Below, piece after piece: positions 43,586-55,952 of a stretch of DNA of 64,000 nt. Below the pieces are notes generated by a model. It was given only the letters and a program-made list of their open reading frames with translations, did not search any database and was not told the origin of the DNA. Origin of the DNA: Linderina pennispora. Taxonomy: Eukaryota; Kickxellomycota; Kickxellomycetes; Kickxellales; Kickxellaceae. The position numbers were made by a program, and so were the translations under genes. Numbering within the stretch: position 1 is the stretch's first letter; every line of letters starts with the position of its first letter. The stretch is taken from positions 206,001 to 270,000 of the forward strand of contig NW_024468256.1 of NCBI RefSeq assembly GCF_002104995.1, read 5' to 3'.

Positions 43586-44131
43586 GCTCAGTTTTGCTTT
43601 ATTGCGTATGCATAGCATTAAGAACTTTTTATTAAAAATGATCTGGCTTGCATGGTTCTTGGGATCCTTAGCACTGATACAGTCTCTTGAATCAGTCTAT
43701 ACAGACTGGGTCCATTGTGGCCCAAATACTACCGCTTACGCATGTTCATAAGACAAATTAATTTAAAAATAAACCCACAAACATTGCATGACCGCTAGAA
43801 GAGCTACATGGCCTTATTCAATAGGTGCTCATTAATAAATATCCAAAGAGTGTTGCGCAGCCGGTGATGATCACCATGATGACGCCATGGAAGTTATCAG
43901 GCCGACCGACAACAAGAGCAGCTCTTGCGCTGAACCAATGGAGATATATAGTGGAGACCTGTGACCACTACAATAACAACTTGTCGCCCTGGTTTCACCG
44001 ATGAGGTCAGATGCCGCGCAAGATCAAAAGGAGTTTACAGAGCAAGTCACCCAAACTCGCTTTGAAGTTTACGAGTTTTATCTTTTAACCAATTTAAAAG
44101 GTTCTAGCGGACGGTCAGACACTTTTTCGGA
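43586..44131. other. AT-rich spacer; possible 37-residue secreted peptide
   Basis: An ATG at 43,638 opens MIWLAWFLGSLALIQS followed by about 20 residues with two cysteines, ending at 43,751 (plus strand). It looks like a signal peptide with a very short mature part, but support is weak. Nothing else is seen. Confidence 0.25.
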
Positions 44132-47100
44132 CTATAAAATCGTCATAAAGGTAAAGATTTCACCTGCTAATATGCGCCATGAGCCGGGTAATATGGCTGG
44201 CGTTGCTGGTTGCTGCTGGTGCTGCGGTGCATGCACCGGGTACTGGTTCCATCCTGGCTGCTGTGGTGCCTGGTGTCGGGGCTGCTGCTGTTGCTGCTGG
44301 GACTCGGCAAACCGCCGCTCCAGGCACGATTCGCAGCAAGGCCGCGAGTCAATCTCACCAAACGGCATCCGCGGTGTAATGACCTTGCGGCAAGTCGCTG
44401 CAGCAGAAGCAGTCCGGGTGGTATGCGCAGTCGTTGTGCTTGACAAACACCCCCTCAATCACATTCTGGCATGACCCACACACCAGCTGCGAATCCGCCG
44501 ACTGCCGCCCATCATTGTGCGCGCTGTGCGCGTATTTTTCCACACAGTGATGGTGGTACTCGCGACCCTCAAAGCACACATATGACCCCTCGTCGAACCG
44601 CTGCTTGCACCCTGCACACGCAAAGCAGTCCGGGTGGTACCGCTTGCCGTTTGACAGCTGGAACCGCGGCCCAGACAGCAGCTGCTGGCACGAGTCGCAC
44701 CGCTCCTCCTTGCCTCGGCGCCCGCGGGCCACGTGGCTTCCCGGGCAGAGCTGACGAACCCGACCGGCTCGACGGCACCGGCGACACCGACACCACTGGC
44801 GGAGTCGGCGGAACGCACGGCGGGTGGTACTCCACGCCGTCCTCCAGCACATACACTCCGTCGTCAATCAGCTGGCTGCATCCCCGGCATGTGAAGCACT
44901 CGACATGTACCTGCCGGTCGTCCGAAAGCCGGAACCATGTGTCCTCAATTGGCTTGCTGCACCGCGCACAGTGGTTCGGAATAAACCCTTGCACATCGCC
45001 CTCGCCCTCTGACGATGATGACGCAATGTTCTCAGGCGCCCGCTGGTCAGGGCTGCTGTCGCTGCTCTGCGCCTGCGCCGCCCACTGTGGGGGCTGTTTA
45101 TCCTTGCCGCTCTGCTGCGACTGCGTGGGCCCACGCCGGTTGCCGTTGCGTGGCCGGCCCTTCAGCAGCTTGCTGTGCTTCTCAAGCACCGGGATCGTAG
45201 GGCTTAGGTCGGCGGCTCACGGTGGTGCGTGCGGATCATATCGCGCAGCTCCGGCAGTTGTGACTTGTCAACTGTCGGCTGTCGCTTCGGCTTGCTGCGT
45301 CTGCCAGCCGTACCGGTGCCATCGCCCGACTCACTTAGGAACGCGCTGGCGCTGAACTTTTTGATCGTATCGGCTACCGACGGCAACGTGCTCTTGGCCT
45401 TGCGCGTGCCGCTCGCCTTGCTCAGCACATAATCGGCTAGCGACTTTTCGTTCTCTGCCTCATCGTGTAGCGTGCCGTTGGATCCGCCCGACTCGCCGTT
45501 TGCTGCTCCATCACTCTGCTCGTCGCTCACTTCATTATCCCCATCATCGTCCTCAGATGTCGTACGCTCCTCGCTCTCCTCTTCCTCCTCATCACATTCC
45601 TCCTCATAGCCCTGACGCGACAGCTGTGATGGCTGGAGTGCAGGCCGATCGACCATGAAGCTAACTGACCGTGACGCCGACCGGCTCGTTGGAGCATTGG
45701 GGCTCTTTAACGAAGACCGTGGCGAGGACGGTACCGCCGGCTCCTGCGGGTACATTGCCGAATTGAGCTTGGTCTTGATGGCATCAATCTTTGATGATGG
45801 CGGTGTCGGCGATGACCTGTGTTGTTGAGGAGATGACGTACGCGAGCCAGATGACGTGGGGCGCGGCCCGGGCGTCGGAGACACTGCTGTGGCCTCTGAC
45901 TCGGACCTCGAGATCGCACTGATATCTGGATCAACGATCGACCGTGGCAACGGCAGACCTTCCTTTTCTGCTATTTCATCCGGCGACAGAATGCGCTCCA
46001 GCACATCATGCCCTGCGTCCATCTCATTGAACTTTCCTGTCACCATTGACACATCTGTGATGCCATTACCTAATGACTGGTGGCTGGGTGCCCGGTCATA
46101 CTGCGTCAGAACCGGCGTCAGGATTGATTCAGTCGAGGGCACTTTGGCTGGCGTCGGTGACAGCGGTGAGCGTACTGTAGGACTCGATGTGTACCCCCGG
46201 TAAATGGGCTCACGTGTCGATGATGTCGGGCTAGTAGGAACAGGCGATGTCGCGCCAATACCACCGCCCATTGCAGACGGAATCGGCGGCTCAATCCTTG
46301 GCCGCGGCGGAATTGTGATTTTCTGTCCAGCCATACCAATTTGTGGTGCATTTGCTGGCTGCGTCCGAGGCCTTATGTCTGCTAACGATGATGCAGGCTT
46401 GGCTGGTGGCGCTTGGTCCTTGGGCATGAAGCGGGGTGTGCTGTTCGGCTCCTGCTTGGTAAAGCACGGCTCACAGATAGGCAGCCCCTCCAAATCAACC
46501 AGCGGTGTCATCAGCATTTTGTTGCATGAGCGGCATCGGATGCACAGCTTGTGCCAGACCTTGTCGCCATACTGCACCCATGGCCGGCCACCTGTTAGCA
46601 CAATCTTCTGGCACCCAGCGCAGAATCCACGGCTGTAACTCGAATGGTAGCAGTCTGTGCAGTAAATTATACCAGGTTTTGAAGCAAACTGCCGTCGCTC
46701 TTCTGCCCGCAGTGCCTTCCCGCACGTCGTACACGGTCCGTGTCTCGCTCATATCGATATGATGGTCTGGCAATGTTGCAGACCGCGATCGCAGTGTGTG
46801 GGCAGACGTGTCAACCCCACTGTCTGCACGAGACTCTTGGTTGTCGCGAGACGACATTACTGGCCGCCTGGTGTCGAACGCTGATGATGTCTGGCGTGGC
46901 GATGGCATCGACGTGATTGGAGAGGGGAGAATTGGGGTCTTGCAGCTCAGCCCAGGCGACTCGTATAGCGATGTGGCTGTAGGCATCCGGTATTCCCGCT
47001 CAACGGTTGCAGGTGCCCGGTTCGCTGCTGCGTGACTTGAGCCATCGTCAGTCCGGAACCCGCTGCTGAGCCGGCGCGTGTTTTGGTCAACCAGCTGTGA

Positions 47101-48203
47101 ATGCGCCATACCTGCTGCCTCGACACCTGCAGCCGCAGCAATAGTCTGCTGCTTAGTTTTGGGCTGCTGCTGTTGTGGCGGCGGCGACGGGCGATATACA
47201 CTCCCTGTCGCCTCATGTCTACGCTCCATCCCTGTTAAATCTTTGTGTGCATCTTCGTGTGTGTACGGGGCAGGCATGGTCTCGCTACGCATGCGCGCTC
47301 CGGGGACCACTGGACTAGGGCCTGCTGCTTGTGGCGACGCTGTGCTAGTAAAATACTGTGACCACCGCGGCTTCATCTGTTTGCTAGGCGACGATGAGGG
47401 CGATGCCGACATAGGTGCTGCTGCTGGCATCGATGGACTACTGAGCGACGGCGACTTGTAGTGCGAGTACCGGCTGCTTGCATTCAGCACAGGCGAGATA
47501 TTGTATGGCTTGTTTCCGTTTAGAGCCGCTGACCGTTGCGCCGCCGCCACCACCTGTACTGGCGAATGCTGTGTATTGTTGGTAGCGTACATTGATGCTG
47601 GCCGGGCTGCTGGTGAGTCACGCAGACCACGCGCCCGAGGTACTGGGATGCCATCGCGCCAGTTATCACCACCGCTCGACGCAGCTACGGCTGCCGCCTG
47701 AACTGCACGGTGGGCCGTCGGCTTAAGAACCGGCGAAGCATTGGCTACTCAGATTACTGATTGCCACTGGCGACCCCGACTTGGGCGAGCCGGTCTTGCG
47801 GTATAGGCCGCCGGGCTCGCCATACATGTGGTTGTTATCGTTTCCATGCGCCGGCGGGTACACTGTCGACAGGGGTCTCGCTGACGGGCTGCTGCCGCTG
47901 CCGCCGGGGTTGCCGCTGCCCGGGTGGAAGCGCCGCTCAAGGTATGTGGATGTCCACGGGTCCCTTCGCTCGCCTTGGGCTGCTGCCGCCCCCGTTGTCG
48001 ATTCTACATGCACAAAGCAGTGTTGATTGTACAGCCCTGTTAGCGACAATGCACTCTAATCCCTAGGCAGCCGAGGCTATTGTGTGTCCCACTCCTTTTC
48101 GGAGTTTTTCGCTGCCAGTGTCGGTATACTTACCTACTGGCCTGCCGCCGCAGCGCTTGCAGCGGTCGCTGTACACTATATCTCCACAGCGTTTGCAGTA
48201 CAT
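44132..48203 (-). CDS. Four-LIM-domain (paxillin-like) protein, one intron, several frame shifts
   Basis: A LIM protein of roughly 1,300 residues, probably a cytoskeletal or polarity scaffold. Exon 1 (48,134-48,203) encodes MYCKRCGDIVYSDRCKRCGG, a paired CxxC knuckle; the intron 48,038-48,133 (GTAAGT ... AACAG) is phase 1 and leads to GLYNQHCFVHVES. A long Ser/Pro-rich region follows, then LIM1 (CTTCGKAL ... CTDCYHSSYSRGFCAGC), another linker, LIM2 (CARCSKPIEDTWFRL), LIM3 (CDSCQQLLSGPRFQL) and LIM4 (CGSCQNVIEGVFVKH), ending in a Gln-rich tail. Single-base shifts near 47,750, 46,750, 45,205, 44,710 and 44,395 break the frame, each with the domain continuing in the next frame. The last codon is uncertain; an alternative end is 44,167. 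Confidence 0.75.
48038..48133 (-). other. Intron 1 of the LIM protein gene
   Basis: GTAAGT donor, AACAG acceptor, 96 bases, phase 1; it joins the zinc-knuckle exon to the rest of the gene. Confidence 0.7.
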
Positions 48204-49659
48204 TGGGAGAGTGTCCTTTGTGATGTATGTCTAACGGTGCTTCCCCCTCGAAGCCAGAGCAGTAATCAGCAGTTCAGCTTCCCCTCGTCACTATCGAAAT
48301 GTTTTGTATGCAGATGGTGCCCAGGTATCGAAAAAAAAAAAAAGCTGGGGAGAAATGTACGAGGAAAGCCTGTGTGTATGTGAACGGCAAGTGTCTTACT
48401 GCGCAGAGTTCCCGCTCTATAAGACTGGGGACTACTGGTGCTAAGCGTGCGAGATAATGAGTATTGACGAGGCAGTAGGTCTGGTCAATAGCGCTGCGAT
48501 GACCGTGAAGAAAAAGAAATGAAATAGGCTGCTGCAGCGCTATTCAAGGAGCTAAATTAGAAGAAATTCGAGGCAAAAGAGACGAAGGCTGCTGCTGTGG
48601 GATAGTCCAAGGAAACCTGCTAGCAAGCTTTTTTGTATGTGCGTGTATGATGCGAGTGAAAAGTGGTGCCGCCAGGATGTTTTCAACAAAAGCGCTGATT
48701 ACAAGTGCTGAAAGATGGATACAGAACCAAGCCGTGCGCTCGGTCGACAACAAAAGAAGAGAATAGGACTGGCTACAAAGGGAAAAAGACAAAATTGTCG
48801 ATGGGAGACAAGAAAGGAGCGAGAGCCAAAGGTTGTCTTCAAAACAGTAGTTGCCCTTGAGTTCCTTGGAAAAATATAGCGAAGAGCACTGAAAAATTGC
48901 TAGTTGCAATAGTGCTGGGTAGATGTTCACGATTCTGGCACCGAATCAACCAATCACATCCGCGCTGTGGGGTTTTTGGAATAAACAGAGGCCGAATAGC
49001 AGGGTGTCCTGCCTCTGTCCCAGGCAAGGGACTGATCGCTCAAACTCCCGATATAGTGGCTAGCCAACGCACCCGCCCGCATGACAGACGGAGGAGCCTT
49101 CTGCAGCATACTCTCCCTCGCATGCTGCGAGCTCTGTTTACTATACTGGGGCAGCTTGTTAGGTGAGCGCCCAGCCGTTGTTTTGCGATACGCGGTGCAC
49201 AAACTCCTGGTTGCCAATTAAGGTCACTCGGGCAGCACTATTGTGTCGAGTGCCATTCTTGGACCATATCGGCAAATCTGTCCGTCATAGCACTTCCTGT
49301 CCAAGGATATCTTTGCAGCCTCCTTTGTTTTATATGGGTGCAGCTAGCCTGAGCTGGTGATATCTGCTTCCATACCGACAGCCCAGAAAAAAAAGTCATA
49401 CAGCAGGACTATCACACATGCTATCTATTCTTCACATGAGACAATTCACGTCAGACAAGTAAGGCACGTTAATAAAGGCTGTTCAGCTGGCGCCAACATT
49501 CCTTTCACAGCCAGTGGTCACTAGGGCAACACGCCGAGTCAGCAGGCTTCCTTCTACCGCTGTTCCACCGCAACACCGAGTATGCGATTTTCGTCTCTTA
49601 CCTCCCTCACCTCTGCATGCCACTTACTTTTATACACTACTCTTTTCCTGAGCAGCTCC
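48204..49659. other. Spacer between the LIM gene and the first oxidase gene
   Basis: These 1,456 bases hold an A run near 48,332-48,343, a CCAATCA at 48,950-48,956 and another A run near 49,385. Small frames (48,544-48,930 minus; 48,897-49,166 plus) have no recognisable domains. No gene is supported. Confidence 0.35.
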
Positions 49660-51386
49660 ATGAACGTAGAAACAACCCAGCCGTTGCTTGCCCCTGCAAT
49701 TGCCGCACCCGCGAGCTATGACTCGATACCAACCAATGTTGTCCATCCATCGCTGGACCCCGCACAGGAACCGCACGTACACACACGCTATCAGCCGTAG
49801 CACATTCCATTATTCTGTGGCTCATCCTCGACGCTGCAATTGTCATCTACTGCTACAACGACACAACACATGCCGCAATCGGGCGTATCAAGAATATGTC
49901 GAAGCACTCAATCCTTTTCAGTTTTGCCGCGATACTACTGCTCATGTCACCTACATATCTGACTGCTCTCCGACAATACCGTTTCGCCACGGTACATCAG
50001 ATTCGAAAAGAATATACACGCTCACAAGGTCGCCGCGTATACACTTGTTAGGCTGGACAGCCATCCACACAAGTAAGTGCTACAACGACATTCTATCTGG
50101 CATGCATGGAACAACTCTGTCGCTGCCCTTCAATGAATCTGATTGTGGCTAACCATTGACCTGCCTCACCGTGCCTACTGCTTGTGTAGTAATGCACTAT
50201 CAGGATTATATCCGCACCAGGCGGCCGAGGATGGAGAATGGGGAGCACGTTGACGGCACGCCTCTGCTGTATAGTCTGTTTATCAAGCAGTCGGGGTGGA
50301 CAGGACATTTGATGCTGGCGAGCATAGTCGCAATGTGCTCAACTGCCTACCAGCAAATTCGCAGCAGGCTCTTCGAGCTTTTCTACTACACGCACCAGCT
50401 CTTTTTATTATGCGTGGCTTTATTATTTATTCACGACGAAAACGTTTTGGTTCGCTGGTACATAAGTGTTCCGTTAGTGGTGTACTTTACGGACCGCATC
50501 TACCGATGCATCCGTGTACGTCTCAACAGAGCACAGCTGCAGGAAATCACTCAGCTTCCAGCTGGCGTCATGAAACTTCGGCTGACCAAGGGCAGGGTCA
50601 AATCGCAGCCTGGCCAATATCTCAGGGTATGCTGTCCAGCAGCCTCAATGCTGCAGTGGCACCCAGTGACGATCACAAGTTCTCCCGAAGACAACCACCT
50701 TACTCTACATCTACGCGTAGAAGGAAGTTGGACCCGCAACCTCTCTCATCTTTTCGGATGTGACTTTGGAAAGGATCCACGGTTATCTACGGCTGCACAA
50801 ACATTAAGACACCTGTCCAATGGCAGCAGCCACCAACTAGAATACCAGGAGAAACAACATACTGCTAGAGGATTTTGCCGTCAGCAGCTCATTGCCGCTT
50901 GTTCTTGTTGACGGTCCATACTACTCTCCATTCCAGCAGGCGCTGAAATACGAGGCTACTGTCATGATTGCTGCTGGAATAGGCATCACACCTGCAGTGT
51001 CTGTATTGCGTACTATGTGTTGGCGATACAAACAAGACAACCAAATCTTTCTTACCCAAGGTCCACTATATACTGGGTTTTTCGCGATAGCAAGTGCTCT
51101 CCAGTGGTTCCCCAGCCTATTTAAGACACTAGGGCAAGATCTTTGGCATGTAGTTGATATTCATCTGTACTATACTGGTGGCGACCCTATCTGCCATGTT
51201 CCGAGCGCTTCATCATTTAACCTTGGCCGGCCGTCATTCAGATGTGTGTTTGAACAGATCGCATCAACATACCACAACTGTAGTATTGGTGTATTTTTTT
51301 GCGGCCCAGCCTCTATAGCAAACATAGCAGAGAGTGAGGCTGAGAAATGGGAAAGCATAGAGTTTTACAGCGAATCTTTTAGTTAA
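49660..51386 (+). CDS. NADPH oxidase-like protein, copy 1, one intron and frame shifts
   Basis: NOX-family enzymes move electrons from NADPH through FAD and two haems to oxygen. The ATG at 49,660 (MNVETTQPLL) is followed by TM segments; the frame must shift near 49,800 to read VAHSIILWLILDAAIVIYC. NIHAHKVAAYTL and IHTIMHY across an intron (50,073-50,189, GTAAGT ... TGTGTAG) hold haem-ligating histidines, with a further YYTHQLF and LLFIH pair. A base near 50,050 and one near 50,865 are off. Cofactor motifs: WHPVTITSS for FAD, DGPYYSPFQ, IAAGIGITPAVSV and VFFCGP for NADPH, ending EFYSESFS. No EF-hand is seen. A ferric reductase role is the alternative. Its partner across 368 bases is fungalysin copy 1. 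Confidence 0.78.
50073..50189 (+). other. Intron of oxidase copy 1
   Basis: GTAAGT donor and TGTGTAG acceptor with a CTAAC branch sequence, 117 bases. Joining restores IHTIMHYQDYI. Confidence 0.7.
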
Positions 51387-51754
51387 ATGCACCTTATTTT
51401 ATGATATGTGCTTGCTTGGTATAATTATTGTTGGACACTATCGATGACTACAGTTATCTAAATCGCAAGTCACTGTGAGAAAATCCTGACAGCACCAACT
51501 ATGTGACATTGAGTTTCTCGAAAGAAATTTTCTTTTTCTTTCTTCTTTATCGGTTTAGCGCTTAGTATTTTCTCATTTCTTATTTATAAACTTTGGTATA
51601 ACGCCAGTTTACTTTAATTATATACAACACCGGTTTAGTGGTAGCGGCGATATTCGTTGTATATCGATACCATTGTTCACATCAAGAAAAAGTTAACTGC
51701 ATAGTATTGAATGGTCCAAATCTGACTATTGAGCCCTGAAAAAGGATAATAAAA
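51387..51754. other. Convergent spacer between oxidase 1 and fungalysin 1
   Basis: AT-rich 368 bases with T-rich runs near 51,525-51,545; likely both 3' ends. No gene. Confidence 0.35.
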
Positions 51755-53717
51755 TCAGCAACCAGCAGGGACAGAGTAGTCCTCAACATGGGTTCCGAGG
51801 CTGACACCCGAAGCCTTGGGGCCAACACCGCGCTTGGCAAAGCCCTTCCAGATGGCACACTTGTTCTTGCCACCAGTCAGGTTCTGCTCAGCCTGGAGAA
51901 TGGCATCACGAGCGTTAATGAATGTCGGCCTGCACGGCTGCAACTTCATTCCATCAAGGATAATCTGGAGTGCAATCGAGTTACCCTTGGTCAGATCGTG
52001 CGAGAACAGGTCTGCCGCCATACCGTTGGCGTCAATGAGGTTCCAGATCACCTCATACAAGGATCTCAGCCCACACCTCACCAATGGCGTGCACTTCCCT
52101 GTAGGTCGACTTGTTGAGGTATGCGTATGTAGACGGGTTGGTGCTAGTCGATGTGGAGTACGGATAGTTGCGAATGCCCTTGACCGTACGAGTACTGGCC
52201 GAGAAGGAGGTTGCGTGAGCGGGTATCTCCAGACTTGAGACGCATCAGGTTAGGCAATCAGCTGTCACTCCATCCTTCACCCATACCTCCAGGTTCGCCA
52301 CTGCCCAGGCAGTTAGAGTTAGATGGGCCACCAGGTCAGACGGTTAGAGATACCGTGAGTGAACTCGTGAGCAACGATGTCCTGCTCGAGATCGCCATCG
52401 CGGTTCGGGTTGGTTTGAGTCCAGGTGTACATGCGCATGACACCGTTCTGGCCGTCGGGGGAGTGGCAAAGTTGGCATTGTTGGTGCCAGATCCATCCTG
52501 AGCATAGGCAACGACATAGTCGCCGCCAACACCACTGCCGCTGTAGTTCACATCCTGGAAGTTACCAGCAGCCTCAGTGAATCCGTAAAGGAACGACAGG
52601 TCATGCATGGTGTTGACAGTGTAGAACAGCTGTGTAATAGCAGAGTCAATGTAGGACGAAGGAGCCTTGGTCAGGTCCAGTGGGAAGTTGAAGGCACCGT
52701 TGGAAGAGTTCGGACGGTAGTTGTTTTTCCACGTGCTACCGCCAGTAGGGTTGTTCTGTGCCCATACATTGTTGCCGGTGGTAGTAGTGCCAGTAACCCA
52801 GCCCTTAGGGCTAGCATTGGTGTTGGCTGGGCTCGACACGATTGAGCGGCTGCCTTCCAGAGGATCGTTTACATTGCGCGGGTAGACGTTGTACGACTCG
52901 GCGTGCGATACCCAGTCGTTGATAGCCTCAATGCTGCCGGTGTCCTGGTTGATGTGGGCACTCCACCAATGGCTATCCTGCTTCAGGGTGATCTCCCAGA
53001 CATGCGCCAGAGATCCATCAGCCTTCTGGATCAGTGCCTTCTTGCCGGTGGCCGAGCCGTCGACAGCAGACTTCTGAGGCACATTGGAAATAGTGAACTG
53101 CGGGTCACCACCAACAAGGCTTCCCGGTCGACGCAACGGTGATCTTGCTCAGGTCGCTGTCAGACACAGCGGTCTTGACGTAGTCGTTCAGCGACTTGAA
53201 TGCATTCTTCAGCGAGGCATCGTCGCTAGCACGCTGCAACAAGAGAGCCGTTAGGAGCGCTTGACCTTGCTCAGAGCATCAGCCGAGGCGAATGACTGGC
53301 TGGACGAGATGATGCGGCCCTTGGAGTCAACGTTGACATTGGCAAGACCGTTGGCGACATCAACACCGCCGACTGGTCTGGCGGACATAGACGTGAGTGA
53401 TACCTGAGCGAGCATCGGTGTAGGCATCGGTGACCTTGATGCTCTGAGCTGGGATGTTGTGGTTCTTGGCCAGATACGCAACAGCGATATCGGCCTTAGA
53501 CTTGACGGCAGAGTCCTTCTTTGTGTTTCCGACGAAGGATGCAGCCTGAGTAGAGGAATCAGCAGTGACGGAGACCAGGCTTGTCATAGACCTTGAACTG
53601 GCCGCTGCTCTGCAACACCGGGCTGAAGGTAACAACATCCTGATGGTAGTCTGGTGCGGCACTAACAGTAGCAAGAGTGGCGGCAAGGAGGCCGACAATA
53701 GACGAGAGCTTGACCAT
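51755..53717 (-). pseudogene. Fungalysin (M36) copy 1, multiply frame-broken
   Basis: A copy of the secreted zinc metalloprotease described under copy 3. It starts at ATG 53,717 and ends at TGA 51,755. The HEFTH site region survives, but at least ten small insertions or deletions interrupt the frame, for example near 52,060, 52,190, 52,255, 52,330, 52,460, 53,125, 53,240, 53,262 and 53,572, and a block at about 52,090-52,200 is altered more heavily. One insertion (near 53,234) is shared with copy 2 and absent from copy 3. A TATA box (minus strand, 53,811-53,816) lies 94 bases upstream. It is either a real pseudogene or a badly resolved repeat. Confidence 0.7.
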
Positions 53718-55952
53718 TATTGGTATTATTAGGAATTCGAGGATTTGGATGAGTAGCTAATATCTTTGCTGAGTGGTGCATGAATCCAGGACACCCCGTT
53801 CATATCCCCTTTTATACCTTTCGCATGCCCTGCCATCAATAATTTATGTACTCTAGAATTGGATCTTTAGCTGGATTCATGTCGGCCGTGTGCATGTAGT
53901 GGGGTTCACATCCGCTTTCGGCCGGCCAGTTGCAGACACTGCAGTACCCACGCCATTGCATGCTTTTGCTCTAGCGTTCCACTCAGGTCCACAGATGTTC
54001 ACGCATATACAGTGAGTTTTGCTCACCTCCTATCGTACGAAGGTCGGTTGAACACCAGTAAAACCTTGCTTGATAGTTGCAAGCAGGTTGTAGACAGCAG
54101 TCAATCCAGCATTCGCCAAACTTGAAGGCGTGCCTGGGAACTGTACTGCCTGGCTTTTCCCAAGCTTCTTTTGGAACTTTCGTTTGGTTTGCAGCTGAAG
54201 CACCATGTGATGGCAGCCCAAAAAGATGAGCTTTATCGAGGAGGAAGGAATCACGACTGGTCCCTACCAGCTGAGAATAAGTTTATATTGCGGTTCGGTG
54301 GTTCATCGTGATGTGTCCCTCTCAAAACCTGATGGCAAACTAGATCCCTGTACATTCTTTTCTGGCCAGATTTGCACTATATTTGTTGCTTGTCATGGGC
54401 CCATTTGCAATACATGTCCGCACTCTATGGCATCTTCCCTCCAATGCAGTCTCTGCATCACATGGATAGCTTTAGATTGACCAGGTCATTCTCTAATCCC
54501 GAGCCGAGCCAGTCTACTCAGTCTTTCTCACGGAGAGACTGAAAAGAATTTTCCTGTGTGCCGGCAGAGTTTCAGTAGATAGCAGTGCGTGTAGGCGTTT
54601 ACACCATGTGCAGTGGCCAAGTATATCTCATCTCTTAATTCTCTGCTAACCTCCTATAGCTTGGAAAGCATGCTGCATTGTGCCTCCCCAACCTCAGCAA
54701 GCTTATTCGCAGGCGATGTCGCAATTAGTATCGCTCATCTTTCCCCACGCCCACCCCTCTTTCTGGCAGTACATATGCATGCACGTCATGTCCGTGAATA
54801 CCTAAGGCGCAATTCGGCTGCGATGCTTTATCCCTCTCCTGGAACCTTCTCTGGAGAACCCAGCCTTCCTGATTTTCCTGTCCTAGATATGCGCTCCTCG
54901 TGGGAATCGATATAGAATTTTTATCCTACTCGGCGGAAGCTCACACTCGCTTTAGAGAATGAATCAAAAAAGGGACCATTCCATATGCCGGTTGTAAATC
55001 AAGCTTGCATGGTGTTGTTTAAATCCTCAAGGTAAAAATAAACTTGCTCGACTGAGAGCGAGCATCAGGACTCACCCATGTGAAACGCTGTCCTGTTTAA
55101 TTCATGTCTCGAACATCACCTGCTATGTGCGGTTTTGCAACCGTTTCGAGGAGAATGAGCGTGGGGACGCGCATCAGGTTTGGTGCATATATAGCCAAAA
55201 CTGGTTTCTGGCGGAATGCCGCTTAAATGCCGCTCATTTGTCTCCGTCACTCCTGCGCGATGGCTGACTGTCTCAATTAGTTGAACAAATCGGCTATCCA
55301 TGATTTGCTCTGGTGATCAGGATCTATCAGATATCTTCCGACGATCGGACATGTCGGGTTTTCCGGAATGTCTTTTTCCGAGACTGCTCAAAAACAGATA
55401 ACGGGTTAGGCCGAGCGCAGTTGGAATATTCGACTTGCGCGGGGCAATCGCAAAAGGGAGCTTTTGGGCCGGTGGCGAGAAAGTACGGATAGTCCGGCTG
55501 CCTGTTGGTGCGGCAGCTTTGACGAATGGCTCGGTCATTCCGCCAGAATGCACCTTTTGTGCGTGGTGAGTAGAGGGCATGCCAAGTAATGCGCCTGAGC
55601 GTTCATCAGATATGCCTTCCACGTAGAAGTGGTCACGTTTGCCCTTGGAAATTGAAAAGTACGGCACCCTCCCTGAATTAAATGGCCAAAAATCAACCTG
55701 TTCTTTTCAGTTCCTCCATTGACTTTTCCTATTTGCCACCTCCTTCGTTCAGCGTCGGTTTATTGCTCATTGGAGACACTTGGCCCACGGATTGGTGGTT
55801 TTCTTTACCGGACAACTTGTTTTGCAGTTAGGCTAGAACGGCAGTGCTCCATTTCTTGACCTCCTTTCAGATTTATTCCTCACCCTCTGTTTCTGTTGCT
55901 GTTTATTGCCTATCACGAAACCACTAGTGTGTGTGCTCAGCAGTATACCCAC
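53718..55952. other. Spacer between fungalysin 1 and oxidase 2
   Basis: These 2,235 bases carry the fungalysin TATA box at 53,811-53,816 and no supported gene. Frames at 54,030-54,254 and 55,317-55,667 (minus) and 54,613-54,915 (plus) show no domain; the 55,317 frame even lacks an ATG. Confidence 0.35.

Noticed and set aside
55317-55667. Minus-strand frame of 116 codons
   Set aside because: It begins with GTG, has no recognisable domain and no nearby promoter motif.
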